Source of the DNA: Nitrospina sp.
GTDB taxonomy: Bacteria; Nitrospinota; Nitrospinia; Nitrospinales; VA-1
Assembly (NCBI GenBank): GCA_018665625.1
Contig: JABJCF010000477.1
Coordinates: 1-9,741 of the forward strand
DNA: 9,741 nt
Direction: 5' to 3'
Both the position numbers and the translations under genes were made by a program. Of this stretch, positions 1 to 7,166 are shown in pieces (positions within the stretch are counted from its first letter, which is position 1; each line of letters opens with the position of its first letter). The notes under the pieces are model-generated. The model made no database searches and was not told where the DNA came from. It saw only the letters and a list, made by a program, of their open reading frames with translations.

Positions 1-1
1 C

Positions 2-91
2 TTGATAATGTCTCCAAAAATTGGAAAATGGTATACATATGATTTTCCAGAGAATGATTTTCTAAAATATCTCTTGGAAAAGAAAATTTAA
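2..91 (+). CDS. C-terminal end of an unidentified upstream gene (partial)
   Basis: Reading frame 2 is open from the window edge to a TAA at 89-91, giving 29 codons. The visible tail includes GKWYTYDFPENDF followed by KYLLEKKI, with a mix of charged and aromatic residues that looks like a true protein C-terminus. It stops 40 bases before rfbF on the same strand, so it is probably part of the same glycan locus. Too little is visible to assign a family. An open frame this short could also be chance, so the call rests on its position and amino-acid make-up only. Confidence 0.45.
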   Translation: MIMSPKIGKWYTYDFPENDFLKYLLEKKI

Positions 92-131
92 TTGATGCAG
101 TGTCTTAATTTAAAATAATTGGAATACTAAA

Positions 132-902
132 ATGAAAGCAGTCATCCTCGCAGGTGGACTGGGTACTCGCCTCAGTGAAGAAACAATTGTAAAACCCAAA
201 CCCATGGTGGAGATAGGGGGCAGGCCTATACTTTGGCACATAATGAAAATTTACTCCCACTATGCGGTCAATGATTTCATTGTTTGCCTTGGCTATAGAG
301 GTTTTATGGTAAAGGAATATTTCGCAAATTATTTTTTACACATGTCTGACGTTACTTTTGATATGGCAAATAATAAAATGGAAGTGCACCACGCTAATGC
401 AGAACCTTGGAAGGTAACATTGGTGGATACGGGCGATAATACAATGACCGGGGGTCGTTTGAAACGCATTGCTTCATATGTTGGTGACGATGATTTTTGT
501 TTCACCTATGGAGATGGTGTCGCTGATATAAATATTAAGGAACTGATTGACTTCCACAATACGCAGGGAACTTTGGCAACTGTCACATCTGTTCAACCCC
601 CGGGACGTTTCGGAGCGCTCGACATAGAACACGGTAAGATCACTGCTTTTAAAGAAAAACCCCAAGGGGACGGTGCATCTATTAACGGTGGTTTTTTTGT
701 TCTTTCTCCTCAAGTTTTTGACTATATCGACAATGAAAGCACCATATGGGAAAATGAACCTCTTGAAAAATTAGCGAGCGAAGGCCAACTTTCTGCCTAC
801 CAACATAGGGGATTTTGGCAGCCTATGGATACGTTGCGCGATAAGGCGCAGCTTAATGAACTTTGGGAAAGTGGAAAAGCTCCCTGGGAAATATGGAAAT
901 GA
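132..902 (+). CDS. rfbF: Glucose-1-phosphate cytidylyltransferase
   Basis: Cytoplasmic nucleotidyltransferase that makes CDP-glucose from CTP and glucose-1-phosphate, the entry step to CDP-6-deoxy sugars. The 256 residues match the usual RfbF/DdhA length of about 257. The N-terminus has the nucleotide-binding signature [13 protein letters not shown] (residues 6-18), then [19 protein letters not shown] (21-39) with the conserved lysines. [10 protein letters not shown] (125-134) carries the metal-binding Asp128, EKP is at 175-177, and [11 protein letters not shown] (228-238) is typical of the family's C-terminus. The ATG is chosen because the protein begins directly with MKAVILAGG; a weak GGAA lies 7 bases upstream. 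The gene overlaps rfbG by ATGA (899-902), so the two are probably translationally coupled. No oddities are seen, and the identification is very secure from motif pattern and partner gene. Confidence 0.95.
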   Translation: MKAVILAGGLGTRLSEETIVKPKPMVEIGGRPILWHIMKIYSHYAVNDFIVCLGYRGFMVKEYFANYFLHMSDVTFDMANNKMEVHHANAEPWKVTLVDTGDNTMTGGRLKRIASYVGDDDFCFTYGDGVADINIKELIDFHNTQGTLATVTSVQPPGRFGALDIEHGKITAFKEKPQGDGASINGGFFVLSPQVFDYIDNESTIWENEPLEKLASEGQLSAYQHRGFWQPMDTLRDKAQLNELWESGKAPWEIWK

Positions 903-1978
903 CATCTTTTGGCAATGTCTACCGGAATCGTAGAGTTTTGGTAACAGGCCATACTGGTTTTAAAGGTAGTTGGCTCGCATTATGGCTTAAAAATTTAGAT
1001 GCAAAAGTTACAGGCTTGGGCCTGGACCCGGAAACCCAACCTTCTCACTGGGAAATGCTTGGCTTGGATATCGATGACCGGAGGGTTGATATTCGTGACG
1101 CTGAAGCAGTCGCAGACACTATAAAAGCTACATCACCTGAAATCGTTTTTCACCTGGCCGCCCAATCCTTGGTGCGCCGCTCCTATCGTGACCCTTTAGA
1201 AACCTGGTCCACCAATGTTGTGGGCACGGCTAATGTGCTTGAAGCTTGTCGAAAGAGTTCCAGCGTGCGCGCTATTGTGGTTATTACTACGGATAAATGT
1301 TACGAAAACCAGGAAAAGGAACACGGTTATTGTGAAAGTGACCCCCTTGGCGGTCATGATCCCTATAGCGCTTCTAAGGCCAGCGCCGAGTTGGTTGTTT
1401 CCAGTTATCGTGATTCTTACTTTAGTGAGCAGGGCTGCCCTTTACTTGCCAGTGCGCGGGCCGGCAATGTTATTGGAGGCGGTGATTGGTCTGAGGACAG
1501 ACTGATTCCCGATATAGTCCGTGCTGTTACTAAAGGTGAAACGCTTGAGTTGCGATTCCCAAACGCAACTCGGCCGTGGCAACATGTTCTTGAGTCTTTA
1601 TCAGGTTATCTTTGTCTTGGCCAAAAGCTGCTTGAGAATAAAAAAGAATTTGCAGAAGCCTGGAATTTTGGGCCGGATGATAAGAGCAATTGTACTGTTA
1701 AAGAAATGTTACTTAATTTAAAAAAAGAATGGCCTTCTATAGATTGGCGGGTCACGGATGAATCACAGCCTCATGAGGCGGGTTTGTTACGTCTTAATAG
1801 CAATAAAGCTCTTGAAAAACTTGCATGGCAGCCCGTTTGGTATTTTGATGAAGGCTTGAGTGCCACTGCCAAGTGGTATAAGGCAAATCTCGAACAGGAT
1901 AAAGTCATCAGCCTGGACCAACTTCAAGCCTATACCGACTCTGCCAGGCAATTGGGATTGGGATGGAGTGGTAAATGA
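899..1978 (+). CDS. rfbG: CDP-glucose 4,6-dehydratase
   Basis: NAD-dependent extended short-chain dehydrogenase that turns CDP-glucose into CDP-4-keto-6-deoxyglucose. The ATG at 899 gives 359 residues, the usual length. It sits in the ATGA overlap with rfbF and has GGGAA (886-890) 8 bases upstream. A TTG at 863 and an ATG at 893 are in frame but less well placed. The Rossmann motif is [11 protein letters not shown] (residues 15-25, GxxGxxG). [12 protein letters not shown] (85-96) is characteristic of RfbG. The catalytic set is Thr131-Asp132-Lys133 in ITTDKCYEN, with Tyr156 and Lys160 in [14 protein letters not shown] and RPWQHV further on are also family signatures. The product feeds the epimerase and C-methyltransferase that follow. 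Confidence 0.95.
   Translation: MTSFGNVYRNRRVLVTGHTGFKGSWLALWLKNLDAKVTGLGLDPETQPSHWEMLGLDIDDRRVDIRDAEAVADTIKATSPEIVFHLAAQSLVRRSYRDPLETWSTNVVGTANVLEACRKSSSVRAIVVITTDKCYENQEKEHGYCESDPLGGHDPYSASKASAELVVSSYRDSYFSEQGCPLLASARAGNVIGGGDWSEDRLIPDIVRAVTKGETLELRFPNATRPWQHVLESLSGYLCLGQKLLENKKEFAEAWNFGPDDKSNCTVKEMLLNLKKEWPSIDWRVTDESQPHEAGLLRLNSNKALEKLAWQPVWYFDEGLSATAKWYKANLEQDKVISLDQLQAYTDSARQLGLGWSGK
1965..1968 (+). promoter_or_regulatory. Ribosome binding site for the 3,5-epimerase gene
   Basis: GGAG lies 6 bases before the ATG at 1975, inside the last codons of rfbG. With the ATGA overlap (1975-1978) it fixes the start of the downstream gene and suggests re-initiation by terminating ribosomes. Confidence 0.6.
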
Positions 1979-2526
1979 AATTGTTGCAAACGGACATAAA
2001 AGATTTGTTTGTTGTTGAAACAGATTTAGTTTCGGATGACAGAGGTGCCTTTTCAAGATTGTTTTGTGAACGTGAGTTGGAAAGCGTGTTGAAGGGCCGC
2101 AAAATAGTCCAGATAAATCGATCGCTGACAATAGCTCCGGGAACCGTTAGGGGAATGCATTACCAGCATCCACCACATGCAGAAACAAAACTAATTCGTT
2201 GCATAAAAGGCAGGGTATGGGATGTGGCTATTGATCTACGTGAGGGGTCCCCAACGTTATTGCAGTGGCATGCGGAAGAGCTGTCCTCTCAAAACGCTCG
2301 TATGTTAATTGTTCCTGAAGGCTTTGCTCATGGTTTTCAGGTGCTGGAGCCAGATAGCGAAATGCTTTATCTACACACCGATTATTACGCACCCGAGGCC
2401 GAAGATGGTATTTTGAGTAATGATTCCAGGTTAGCCATTTCCTGGCCTTTGCCCGTTGCCAACCTGTCCGATCGCGATAAGCAGTACTCACCCATCCCTC
2501 AAGATTTTTCTGGAATTAAAGTATGA
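1975..2526 (+). CDS. rfbC: RmlC/RfbC-family 4-keto-6-deoxyhexose 3,5-epimerase
   Basis: Cupin-fold epimerase of the dTDP-4-dehydrorhamnose 3,5-epimerase family, 183 residues, which is the normal size. Visible signatures are TVRGMHYQ (57-64) with the catalytic base His62, the conserved Lys72 in TKLIRCIKGRVWDVAIDLR (71-89), PEGFAHGFQVL (114-124), and LHTDYYAPEAEDG (133-145) with the active-site Tyr138. LSDRDKQY (164-171) follows, with Asp168 as the likely His-Asp dyad partner. All residues needed for catalysis appear intact. The window contains no dTDP-glucose genes and this gene is coupled to rfbF-rfbG, so the substrate is inferred to be CDP-4-keto-6-deoxyglucose, not the dTDP sugar; the symbol names the family only. 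It could epimerise C3, C5 or both. The motifs alone do not decide this. Confidence 0.88.
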   Translation: MKLLQTDIKDLFVVETDLVSDDRGAFSRLFCERELESVLKGRKIVQINRSLTIAPGTVRGMHYQHPPHAETKLIRCIKGRVWDVAIDLREGSPTLLQWHAEELSSQNARMLIVPEGFAHGFQVLEPDSEMLYLHTDYYAPEAEDGILSNDSRLAISWPLPVANLSDRDKQYSPIPQDFSGIKV

Positions 2527-3749
2527 ATTGTCGTCATTGTGGTCTGCTTTTAGACCATGTGTTTCTGGACCTCGGTGTTGCTCCTCCCTCTAATGCATAT
2601 TTAAAAGAAGCTGACCTCCAAAAACCGGAAACCAGACTCCCGCTAAAATTATTTGTTTGCGATAACTGCTGGCTGGTGCAGACAGAAGATTTTGCCCGGC
2701 CGACAGATTTATTTGATTCTGATTACGCTTATTTTTCCTCCACATCGCAGACGTGGCTGGAACACGCCAGTCGCTATTCAGAAATGATGTGCGACCGATT
2801 TGAATTAGGCTCTAGCAGTCATGTCATAGAAGTGGCTTCCAATGACGGCTACCTTTTGAAAAACTTTCTTGCGAAAGGAATTCCCTGTCTTGGCATTGAA
2901 CCTACTGCCAGTACAGCCGCAGCGGCTGAAGCCCTTGGTATACCCGTGGTGAAAAATTTCTTTGGTCAAGAATTAGCTGTGCAATTGGCTGATGAAAATA
3001 AAAAAGCGGATCTCATTGCGGGGAATAATGTCTATGCCCATGTGCCAGACATCAATGATTTCACAAAGGGATTAAAAGTTCTTCTAAAGCCAGATGGAGT
3101 TATTACCTTAGAGTTTCCACATCTTTTAAAACTTATTGGGGGAAATCAGTTTGATACTGTCTATCATGAGCATTTCTCATATTTGTCATTGCATACCGTG
3201 TGTAAAATTTTTGAACAAGCGGGTTTAAAGGTTTGGGATGTAGAACATTTGCCAACTCATGGAGGTAGTTTGCGTATTTTTGGTTGTCATGCAGAAAACT
3301 CAAAAGCGATTGCCGAAGAAGTAGGGAAGTCGTTATTGGAAGAAAAAAACTGTGGGTTGCAGCAAATATCAACTTACCAAATGTTTCAGGGGCGGGTTGA
3401 AAAAGTTAAAGCCGATCTTTTGATATATTTAGCCGAACAAAAGAATGCGGGGAAAGTCGTTGCCGCCTACGGGGCTGCTGCCAAGGGAAACACCTTGCTT
3501 AATTTTTCTGGCATCAAAGATGACTTGATTGCTTTTGTTTGTGATGCCGCTCCTTCCAAACAAGGGAAATATTTGCCGGGGAGTCATATCCCAATTTTTC
3601 CGCCGAATAAACTTCGTGAACAAAAGCCGGATATTGTCTTGATATTACCCTGGAATATTGCGGAAGAAGTGATTAGCCAAAATGAATACGTTTATGACTG
3701 GGGCGGAAAGTTTATAACTGCTGTTCCTGAGATTCGCTTAGTTCGTTAG
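2523..3749 (+). CDS. Nucleotide-sugar C-methyltransferase (TylC3/NovU/TcaB9 type)
   Basis: SAM-dependent enzyme expected to add a methyl group to C3 of a 4-keto-6-deoxy nucleotide sugar. It has 408 residues, as usual for this three-domain family. An N-terminal zinc site is formed by Cys3, Cys6, Cys46 and Cys49 (CRHC and CDNC). The SAM-binding domain starts at VIEVASNDGYLL (101-112), with IEP at 125-127. The segment DTVYHEHFSYLSL (211-223) corresponds to the active-site stretch described for TcaB9: Tyr214, Glu216 and His217 match its Tyr/Glu/His set. The C-terminal domain contains AAYGAAAKGNTLLN (314-327) and LILPWN (373-378), both typical. The start overlaps the epimerase stop by ATGA, with no clear Shine-Dalgarno, so coupling is likely. 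Family assignment is strong. The CDP-linked substrate and C3 regiochemistry are inferred from the neighbours. Confidence 0.9.
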   Translation: MNCRHCGLLLDHVFLDLGVAPPSNAYLKEADLQKPETRLPLKLFVCDNCWLVQTEDFARPTDLFDSDYAYFSSTSQTWLEHASRYSEMMCDRFELGSSSHVIEVASNDGYLLKNFLAKGIPCLGIEPTASTAAAAEALGIPVVKNFFGQELAVQLADENKKADLIAGNNVYAHVPDINDFTKGLKVLLKPDGVITLEFPHLLKLIGGNQFDTVYHEHFSYLSLHTVCKIFEQAGLKVWDVEHLPTHGGSLRIFGCHAENSKAIAEEVGKSLLEEKNCGLQQISTYQMFQGRVEKVKADLLIYLAEQKNAGKVVAAYGAAAKGNTLLNFSGIKDDLIAFVCDAAPSKQGKYLPGSHIPIFPPNKLREQKPDIVLILPWNIAEEVISQNEYVYDWGGKFITAVPEIRLVR

Positions 3750-3807
3750 GAGGTTGCAGTTGGTAGGATCAGGTCGGGCAGGCTTTAATTGTTATCAATA
3801 GTTTATC

Positions 3808-3835
3808 TTGAATTAAATTTCGGCAAATATAGTAT
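3808..3835 (+). promoter_or_regulatory. Weak candidate sigma-70 promoter
   Basis: TTGAAT (3808-3813) and TAGTAT (3830-3835) are separated by 16 bases and each match the -35 and -10 consensus at 4 of 6 positions. In AT-rich DNA such pairs arise by chance, so the call rests mostly on lying in the largest intergenic gap, upstream of a new gene block. Confidence 0.2.
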
Positions 3836-3960
3836 TAGAGAATATACAGGTATTGAAAATTAAGGTAAAATATGGTTTTGATAATGCCCCTTGATTTTGA
3901 TGGATATATCAGGATTTTAAATGGACAGAGTAAATAAAGTAATAACTTAGACGATTTAAA

Positions 3961-3965
3961 AGGGG
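3961..3965 (+). promoter_or_regulatory. Ribosome binding site that decides the start of the CmcI-type gene
   Basis: AGGGG lies only 1 base before the first in-frame GTG (3967) but 10 bases before the second GTG (3976). The first is too close to be used, so 3976 is preferred. The resulting N-terminus MKTIIDTDN is typical for the family. Confidence 0.55.
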
Positions 3966-3975
3966 CGTGGCGCCA

Positions 3976-4743
3976 GTGAAAACGATCATTGATACAGATA
4001 ATGCGGAAGTTATTGTAGAGGAAAACAGTGAGTCCCGTCGCTTTTCTATGGGAACCGCCGAAGCTTTCGATGCAGTCGCTCGTGCTTATCTTCGTGTGGG
4101 TTGGGACAACAAATACGTTTATAGTTTTTCCTGGTTAGGTCGTCCCATTATTCAGCTGCCAGACGATATGATCCGGATTCAGGAACTGATCTTTAAAGTT
4201 AAGCCGGATGTTGTTGTGGAAATTGGTGTGGCTCATGGGGGTTCGCTGATTTATTATGCCAGCATTATGAAAGCTATGGATAAAGGACGTGTGATTGGTG
4301 TCGATGTCGATATTCGAGAGCATAATCGAAAAGCAATTGAAGAACATCCGATGTATGACAGGATATCTCTGATTGAAGGGGACTCCATTGCGGCGGATAC
4401 TTTAGGTGAAGTTAAGAGCCAAATTTCCAAGGGCGAAACTGTTATGGTTTTTCTTGATGGAAATCATAGTAAGAAACATGTCTTTCGTGAGCTTGAACTT
4501 TATAGCTCTTTAATTGCACAAGGTTCATATATATTGGCGATGGATGGCATTCAAGAAGATTTGGTAGGTGCCCCCAGATCTCAGCCAGATTGGAGGCATA
4601 ACAATGCCGCCGCCGCTGCCAGAGATTTTGTAAAGCAAAATTCTGATTTTGAAATTTGTGAGCCTGGACCGCAATTCAATGAAGGCCAGGTAACAAAATT
4701 TGTTACCTATTGGCCCAGTGCTTATATTCGTCGCAAGAGCTGA
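3976..4743 (+). CDS. CmcI / rhamnosyl O-methyltransferase family protein
   Basis: Class I SAM-dependent, probably metal-dependent O-methyltransferase of the family often labelled 'cephalosporin hydroxylase' after CmcI (Pfam PF04989), which also includes sugar O-methyltransferases. The GTG at 3976 gives 255 residues. After an N-terminal strand region (MKTIIDTDN), YSFSWLGRPIIQLPDDMIRIQE is a strong family signature at about residues 49-70. VVVEIGVAHGGSLIYYAS (79-96) is the SAM-binding loop and GVDVDIREHN (108-117) is the ribose-binding turn. VFLDGNHSKKHV (158-169) supplies the putative metal-binding Asp, and AMDGIQEDL follows. The location makes O-methylation of a sugar hydroxyl, either on the CDP-sugar or on the growing glycan, the most likely role. 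The beta-lactam role of CmcI itself is not implied. The acceptor and position cannot be read from sequence. Confidence 0.85.
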   Translation: MKTIIDTDNAEVIVEENSESRRFSMGTAEAFDAVARAYLRVGWDNKYVYSFSWLGRPIIQLPDDMIRIQELIFKVKPDVVVEIGVAHGGSLIYYASIMKAMDKGRVIGVDVDIREHNRKAIEEHPMYDRISLIEGDSIAADTLGEVKSQISKGETVMVFLDGNHSKKHVFRELELYSSLIAQGSYILAMDGIQEDLVGAPRSQPDWRHNNAAAAARDFVKQNSDFEICEPGPQFNEGQVTKFVTYWPSAYIRRKS

Positions 4744-4782
4744 GTTCTTGTTGCCGTTCCCTTTTTTTTCATCTTAGACCCC

Positions 4783-4787
4783 GGAGA
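4783..4787 (+). promoter_or_regulatory. Ribosome binding site supporting a TTG start
   Basis: GGAGA lies 5 bases upstream of the TTG at 4793. With the MRVLFVYPN N-terminus that follows, it is the reason for accepting TTG as the start of the radical SAM gene. Confidence 0.65.
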
Positions 4788-4792
4788 ATTCC

Positions 4793-6313
4793 TTGCGAGT
4801 TCTTTTTGTTTATCCAAATGCCCGCGGTATGAATATGTTACCGCCAGCGATTGCTATATTCTCTTCTTTACTCAAGAATGAAGGGCACGAATGCCGTCTA
4901 TTCGATACCACCTATTGGGATATCCCTGATGAAGGTCTGCTGAATAATGACGAATATAAAGAAAAAAATCTTCACGTTCGCCCCTATCAAAAAGCCCCCA
5001 TTGATGTAACGTTGAATACATCCGATGTTTTTCATGAGTTTGTCAAGGAGGTTGAAAGCTTTGATCCACAACTCATAGCAGTATCGTCAACAGAGGATAT
5101 GTTTCCTCTTGGCATAAAGCTGTTGAGTAAAATCCCGAAAAAAAACCGGCCCCCTGTCATTATTGGAGGAATGTTAGCCACCTTTGCTCCAGATTTGGTC
5201 ATCAGTTACAGTGAAATAGACATGGTTTGCGTGGGAGATGGGGAAAATGCCCTCATCAATCTTTGTAGGAAGATTGAAAATGGATTGGACTATTCAAATG
5301 TTCAAGGTCTTTGGGTGAAAAAGAATGGTTCCATCACAAAAAATCCAATGGACACAGCCTTCTCAATAAATGATGTGCCTATTCCAGATGTTGGACTCTT
5401 TGAAACCGCACGTTTCTATAAGCCTTTCGATGGCAAAAACTATCGAACTTTTCCAATTGAAACTCATCGCGGGTGCCCTTACAAATGTTCGTATTGTAAT
5501 TCTCCCTCTAAGGAACAGATATATAAAGATGCGGGGGAGGTTTATTTCAGGTTGAAAAATGTCGAGGGTGTTAGGAGGGAGTTGCTCCACTATAAGGAAA
5601 ATTTTGGGGCTGAATATTTTTATTTTTGGGCTGATACGTTTTTGGCTTGGTCAGATCAATATTTCGAAGAATTTGCAGAAATGTATAAATCAGATATCGA
5701 TCTGCCTTTTTGGTGCCAAACCAGACCGGAGACTCTTACAGAGCCACGAGTTGCCTTGTTGAAGGAAATGGGTATTCATCGCATGGGTCTTGGACTTGAA
5801 CATGGCAATGAAGAGTTTCGGGCAACCATGCTGGATAGAAAAGTTTCCAGCAATAAAATAGTTGAAGATCTAAAAATATTAAACCATTTCGATGTCAAAT
5901 ATTCCGTAAATAATATCATTGGCTTCCCAAATGAAACCCGTGAATTGGCGATGGACACTATCCGTATTAACAGGCGCATTAATGCTGACACACGAAATAT
6001 GTACACCTTCACTCCGTTTCACGGGACACCCTTAAGAAAAATTGCTGAAGAGCAAGGTTTGATACCCCAAGACCTAATCGTAAAGTCACTCTCATCACCT
6101 ACTGTTCTGGATATGCCTCAATTTTCATCAGAGAATATTGGGGGGGTGAAACGTTGCTTTGTGCCTTATGTCCTTCTGGAGGAAGATCGCTGGCCTGAAA
6201 TTAAAAAGGCAGAAAGTTTTACGGAAGAAGGGAATGTTATCTGGGAAAACCTGATGGAAGAGTGCCGAGTACGCTTCTTTGATCAGTTTTTGCCTGAGCT
6301 GGATGATTACTAA
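4793..6313 (+). CDS. B12-binding-domain radical SAM enzyme
   Basis: A 506-residue protein built as a cobalamin-binding-type Rossmann domain (about residues 1-165) plus a radical SAM barrel (about 215-420) and a C-terminal tail. The N-terminus MRVLFVYPNARGMNMLPPA followed by GHECRLFDTT is typical of BchE-like or 'class B methylase' B12 domains. I see no DxHxxG motif, so cobalamin would bind base-off without a histidine ligand. VIIGGMLATF (122-131) and VCVGDGENALINL (145-157) continue that domain. The iron-sulfur motif is GCPYKCSYC with Cys228, Cys232 and Cys235 (CxxxCxxC). GLGLEHGNEEFR (332-343) and NNIIGFPNET (373-382) are standard barrel elements. The TTG start is backed by GGAGA 5 bases upstream. 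Known relatives methylate unactivated carbon or phosphorus, or rearrange rings. Here it may modify a sugar or a lipid-linked intermediate. Substrate and reaction are unknown. Confidence 0.85.
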   Translation: MRVLFVYPNARGMNMLPPAIAIFSSLLKNEGHECRLFDTTYWDIPDEGLLNNDEYKEKNLHVRPYQKAPIDVTLNTSDVFHEFVKEVESFDPQLIAVSSTEDMFPLGIKLLSKIPKKNRPPVIIGGMLATFAPDLVISYSEIDMVCVGDGENALINLCRKIENGLDYSNVQGLWVKKNGSITKNPMDTAFSINDVPIPDVGLFETARFYKPFDGKNYRTFPIETHRGCPYKCSYCNSPSKEQIYKDAGEVYFRLKNVEGVRRELLHYKENFGAEYFYFWADTFLAWSDQYFEEFAEMYKSDIDLPFWCQTRPETLTEPRVALLKEMGIHRMGLGLEHGNEEFRATMLDRKVSSNKIVEDLKILNHFDVKYSVNNIIGFPNETRELAMDTIRINRRINADTRNMYTFTPFHGTPLRKIAEEQGLIPQDLIVKSLSSPTVLDMPQFSSENIGGVKRCFVPYVLLEEDRWPEIKKAESFTEEGNVIWENLMEECRVRFFDQFLPELDDY

Positions 6314-6344
6314 TTGAATTTTTAAGAGAACAGAAAAAACGGAT

Positions 6345-7166
6345 TTGGAGCATATTACAAATACGATTTTTGGCGGGCTTGGATTCATTGGTTCCCATCT
6401 TCACAGAAACTTAGAAGAGGCGGGTCTCCCCTGTCAAATTGTTAGCAAGGGGGATTCCTTACCCTCAGGTAACCTGGGCAATGTATATTATTGCGCTGGA
6501 GTTACTTCGGATTTTCGATCGCGCCCATTCGACACCATAGACGCGCATGTTTCTTCTTTGGCCAATGTGCTGAAAAATTGCGAATACACTTCTTTTTTAT
6601 ATTTGTCTTCTGCCCGGATATATAGACATTCTTCAATAACAACCGAAGACGCTAAATTTACAATCGATCCACACGACCCTGAAAATCTGGTTGATATCTC
6701 CAAGCTGGCAGGTGAATCATTATGTCTTTCAGTTGATAATGAAAAGGTTCGGATAGTTCGTTTGTCAAACGTTTTTGGAAATGATTTTTTTTCAAAAAAC
6801 TTTTTGACGGATTTAATGGAATCTGCGGTAGTAAAAGGGGAAATCAACTTGCGGTCTTCTTTGGACTCTTGTAAAGATTATGTTGATATAGAAAATGCAG
6901 TAGATGTGATGCAGCAAATCGCTAAAGAGGGTAAACATCGCATATATAATATTGCGAGTGGCAAAAATACCTCCCACAAAGAAATAACCCATTTGTTGAA
7001 AGAAAAAACCGGTTGTAATTTGATTGTTGAGGTAAATGCCGAAACTACAGAATGGCCTTCTATAAACATTGATAGAATTAGTCAAGAGTTTAACTTTAAA
7101 CCCACTTGCTTGTTGGAGGGATTAGGAAAGCTTGTTGATAATTTTAAGGAAAACTATAGTAGGTAA
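6345..7166 (+). CDS. Extended SDR (NAD-dependent epimerase/dehydratase family), catalytic Tyr replaced
   Basis: A 273-residue nucleotide-sugar SDR with the Rossmann motif GGLGFIGSH (residues 10-18). YLSSARIY (86-93) holds the active-site Ser region. The position of the YxxxK pair reads LVDISKL: Lys120 is present but residue 116 is Val (codon GTT), not Tyr. Further signatures are RLSNVFGN (139-146), DYVDIENAV (178-186) and YNIASGK (201-207), all normal for active or recently active family members. The pathway needs a C4 ketoreductase or epimerase after the C-methyltransferase, and this is the only candidate in the window, but the missing Tyr casts doubt on normal hydride-transfer chemistry. 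The start is a TTG at 6345 with no good Shine-Dalgarno. It is chosen because there is no early in-frame ATG, an in-frame stop lies at 6315-6317, and it places the Rossmann motif at the usual distance. Confidence 0.8.
   Translation: MEHITNTIFGGLGFIGSHLHRNLEEAGLPCQIVSKGDSLPSGNLGNVYYCAGVTSDFRSRPFDTIDAHVSSLANVLKNCEYTSFLYLSSARIYRHSSITTEDAKFTIDPHDPENLVDISKLAGESLCLSVDNEKVRIVRLSNVFGNDFFSKNFLTDLMESAVVKGEINLRSSLDSCKDYVDIENAVDVMQQIAKEGKHRIYNIASGKNTSHKEITHLLKEKTGCNLIVEVNAETTEWPSINIDRISQEFNFKPTCLLEGLGKLVDNFKENYSR

Larger units (their letters stand above)
3750..3975 (+). other. Non-coding gap between the CDP-sugar genes and the CmcI-type gene
   Basis: This is the largest gap in the window, AT-rich, with no convincing gene on either strand. 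I found no GC-rich hairpin plus T-run that would make a clear terminator for the first operon. It contains a weak sigma-70-like pair (listed separately) and the short palindrome GATATATC at 3903-3910. It most likely holds the start site of a second transcription unit or a read-through spacer. Confidence 0.5.

Noticed and set aside
863..898. Upstream TTG (863) or ATG (893) as the start of rfbG
   Set aside because: The ATG at 899 forms the ATGA overlap, has GGGAA 8 bases upstream, and gives the usual distance to the Rossmann motif.
1215..1721. Long alternative frames inside rfbG and on the opposite strand across the rfbG-epimerase junction
   Set aside because: They lie wholly within strongly supported genes and show no domain signatures. 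They are frame shadows.
4734..4769. Possible terminator: hairpin CAAGAG/TTCTTG around the stop codon, followed by a T8 run at 4762-4769
   Set aside because: The stem is only 6 pairs with a wobble at its loop end, and the T-run lies 11 bases beyond it, so it does not have rho-independent terminator geometry.
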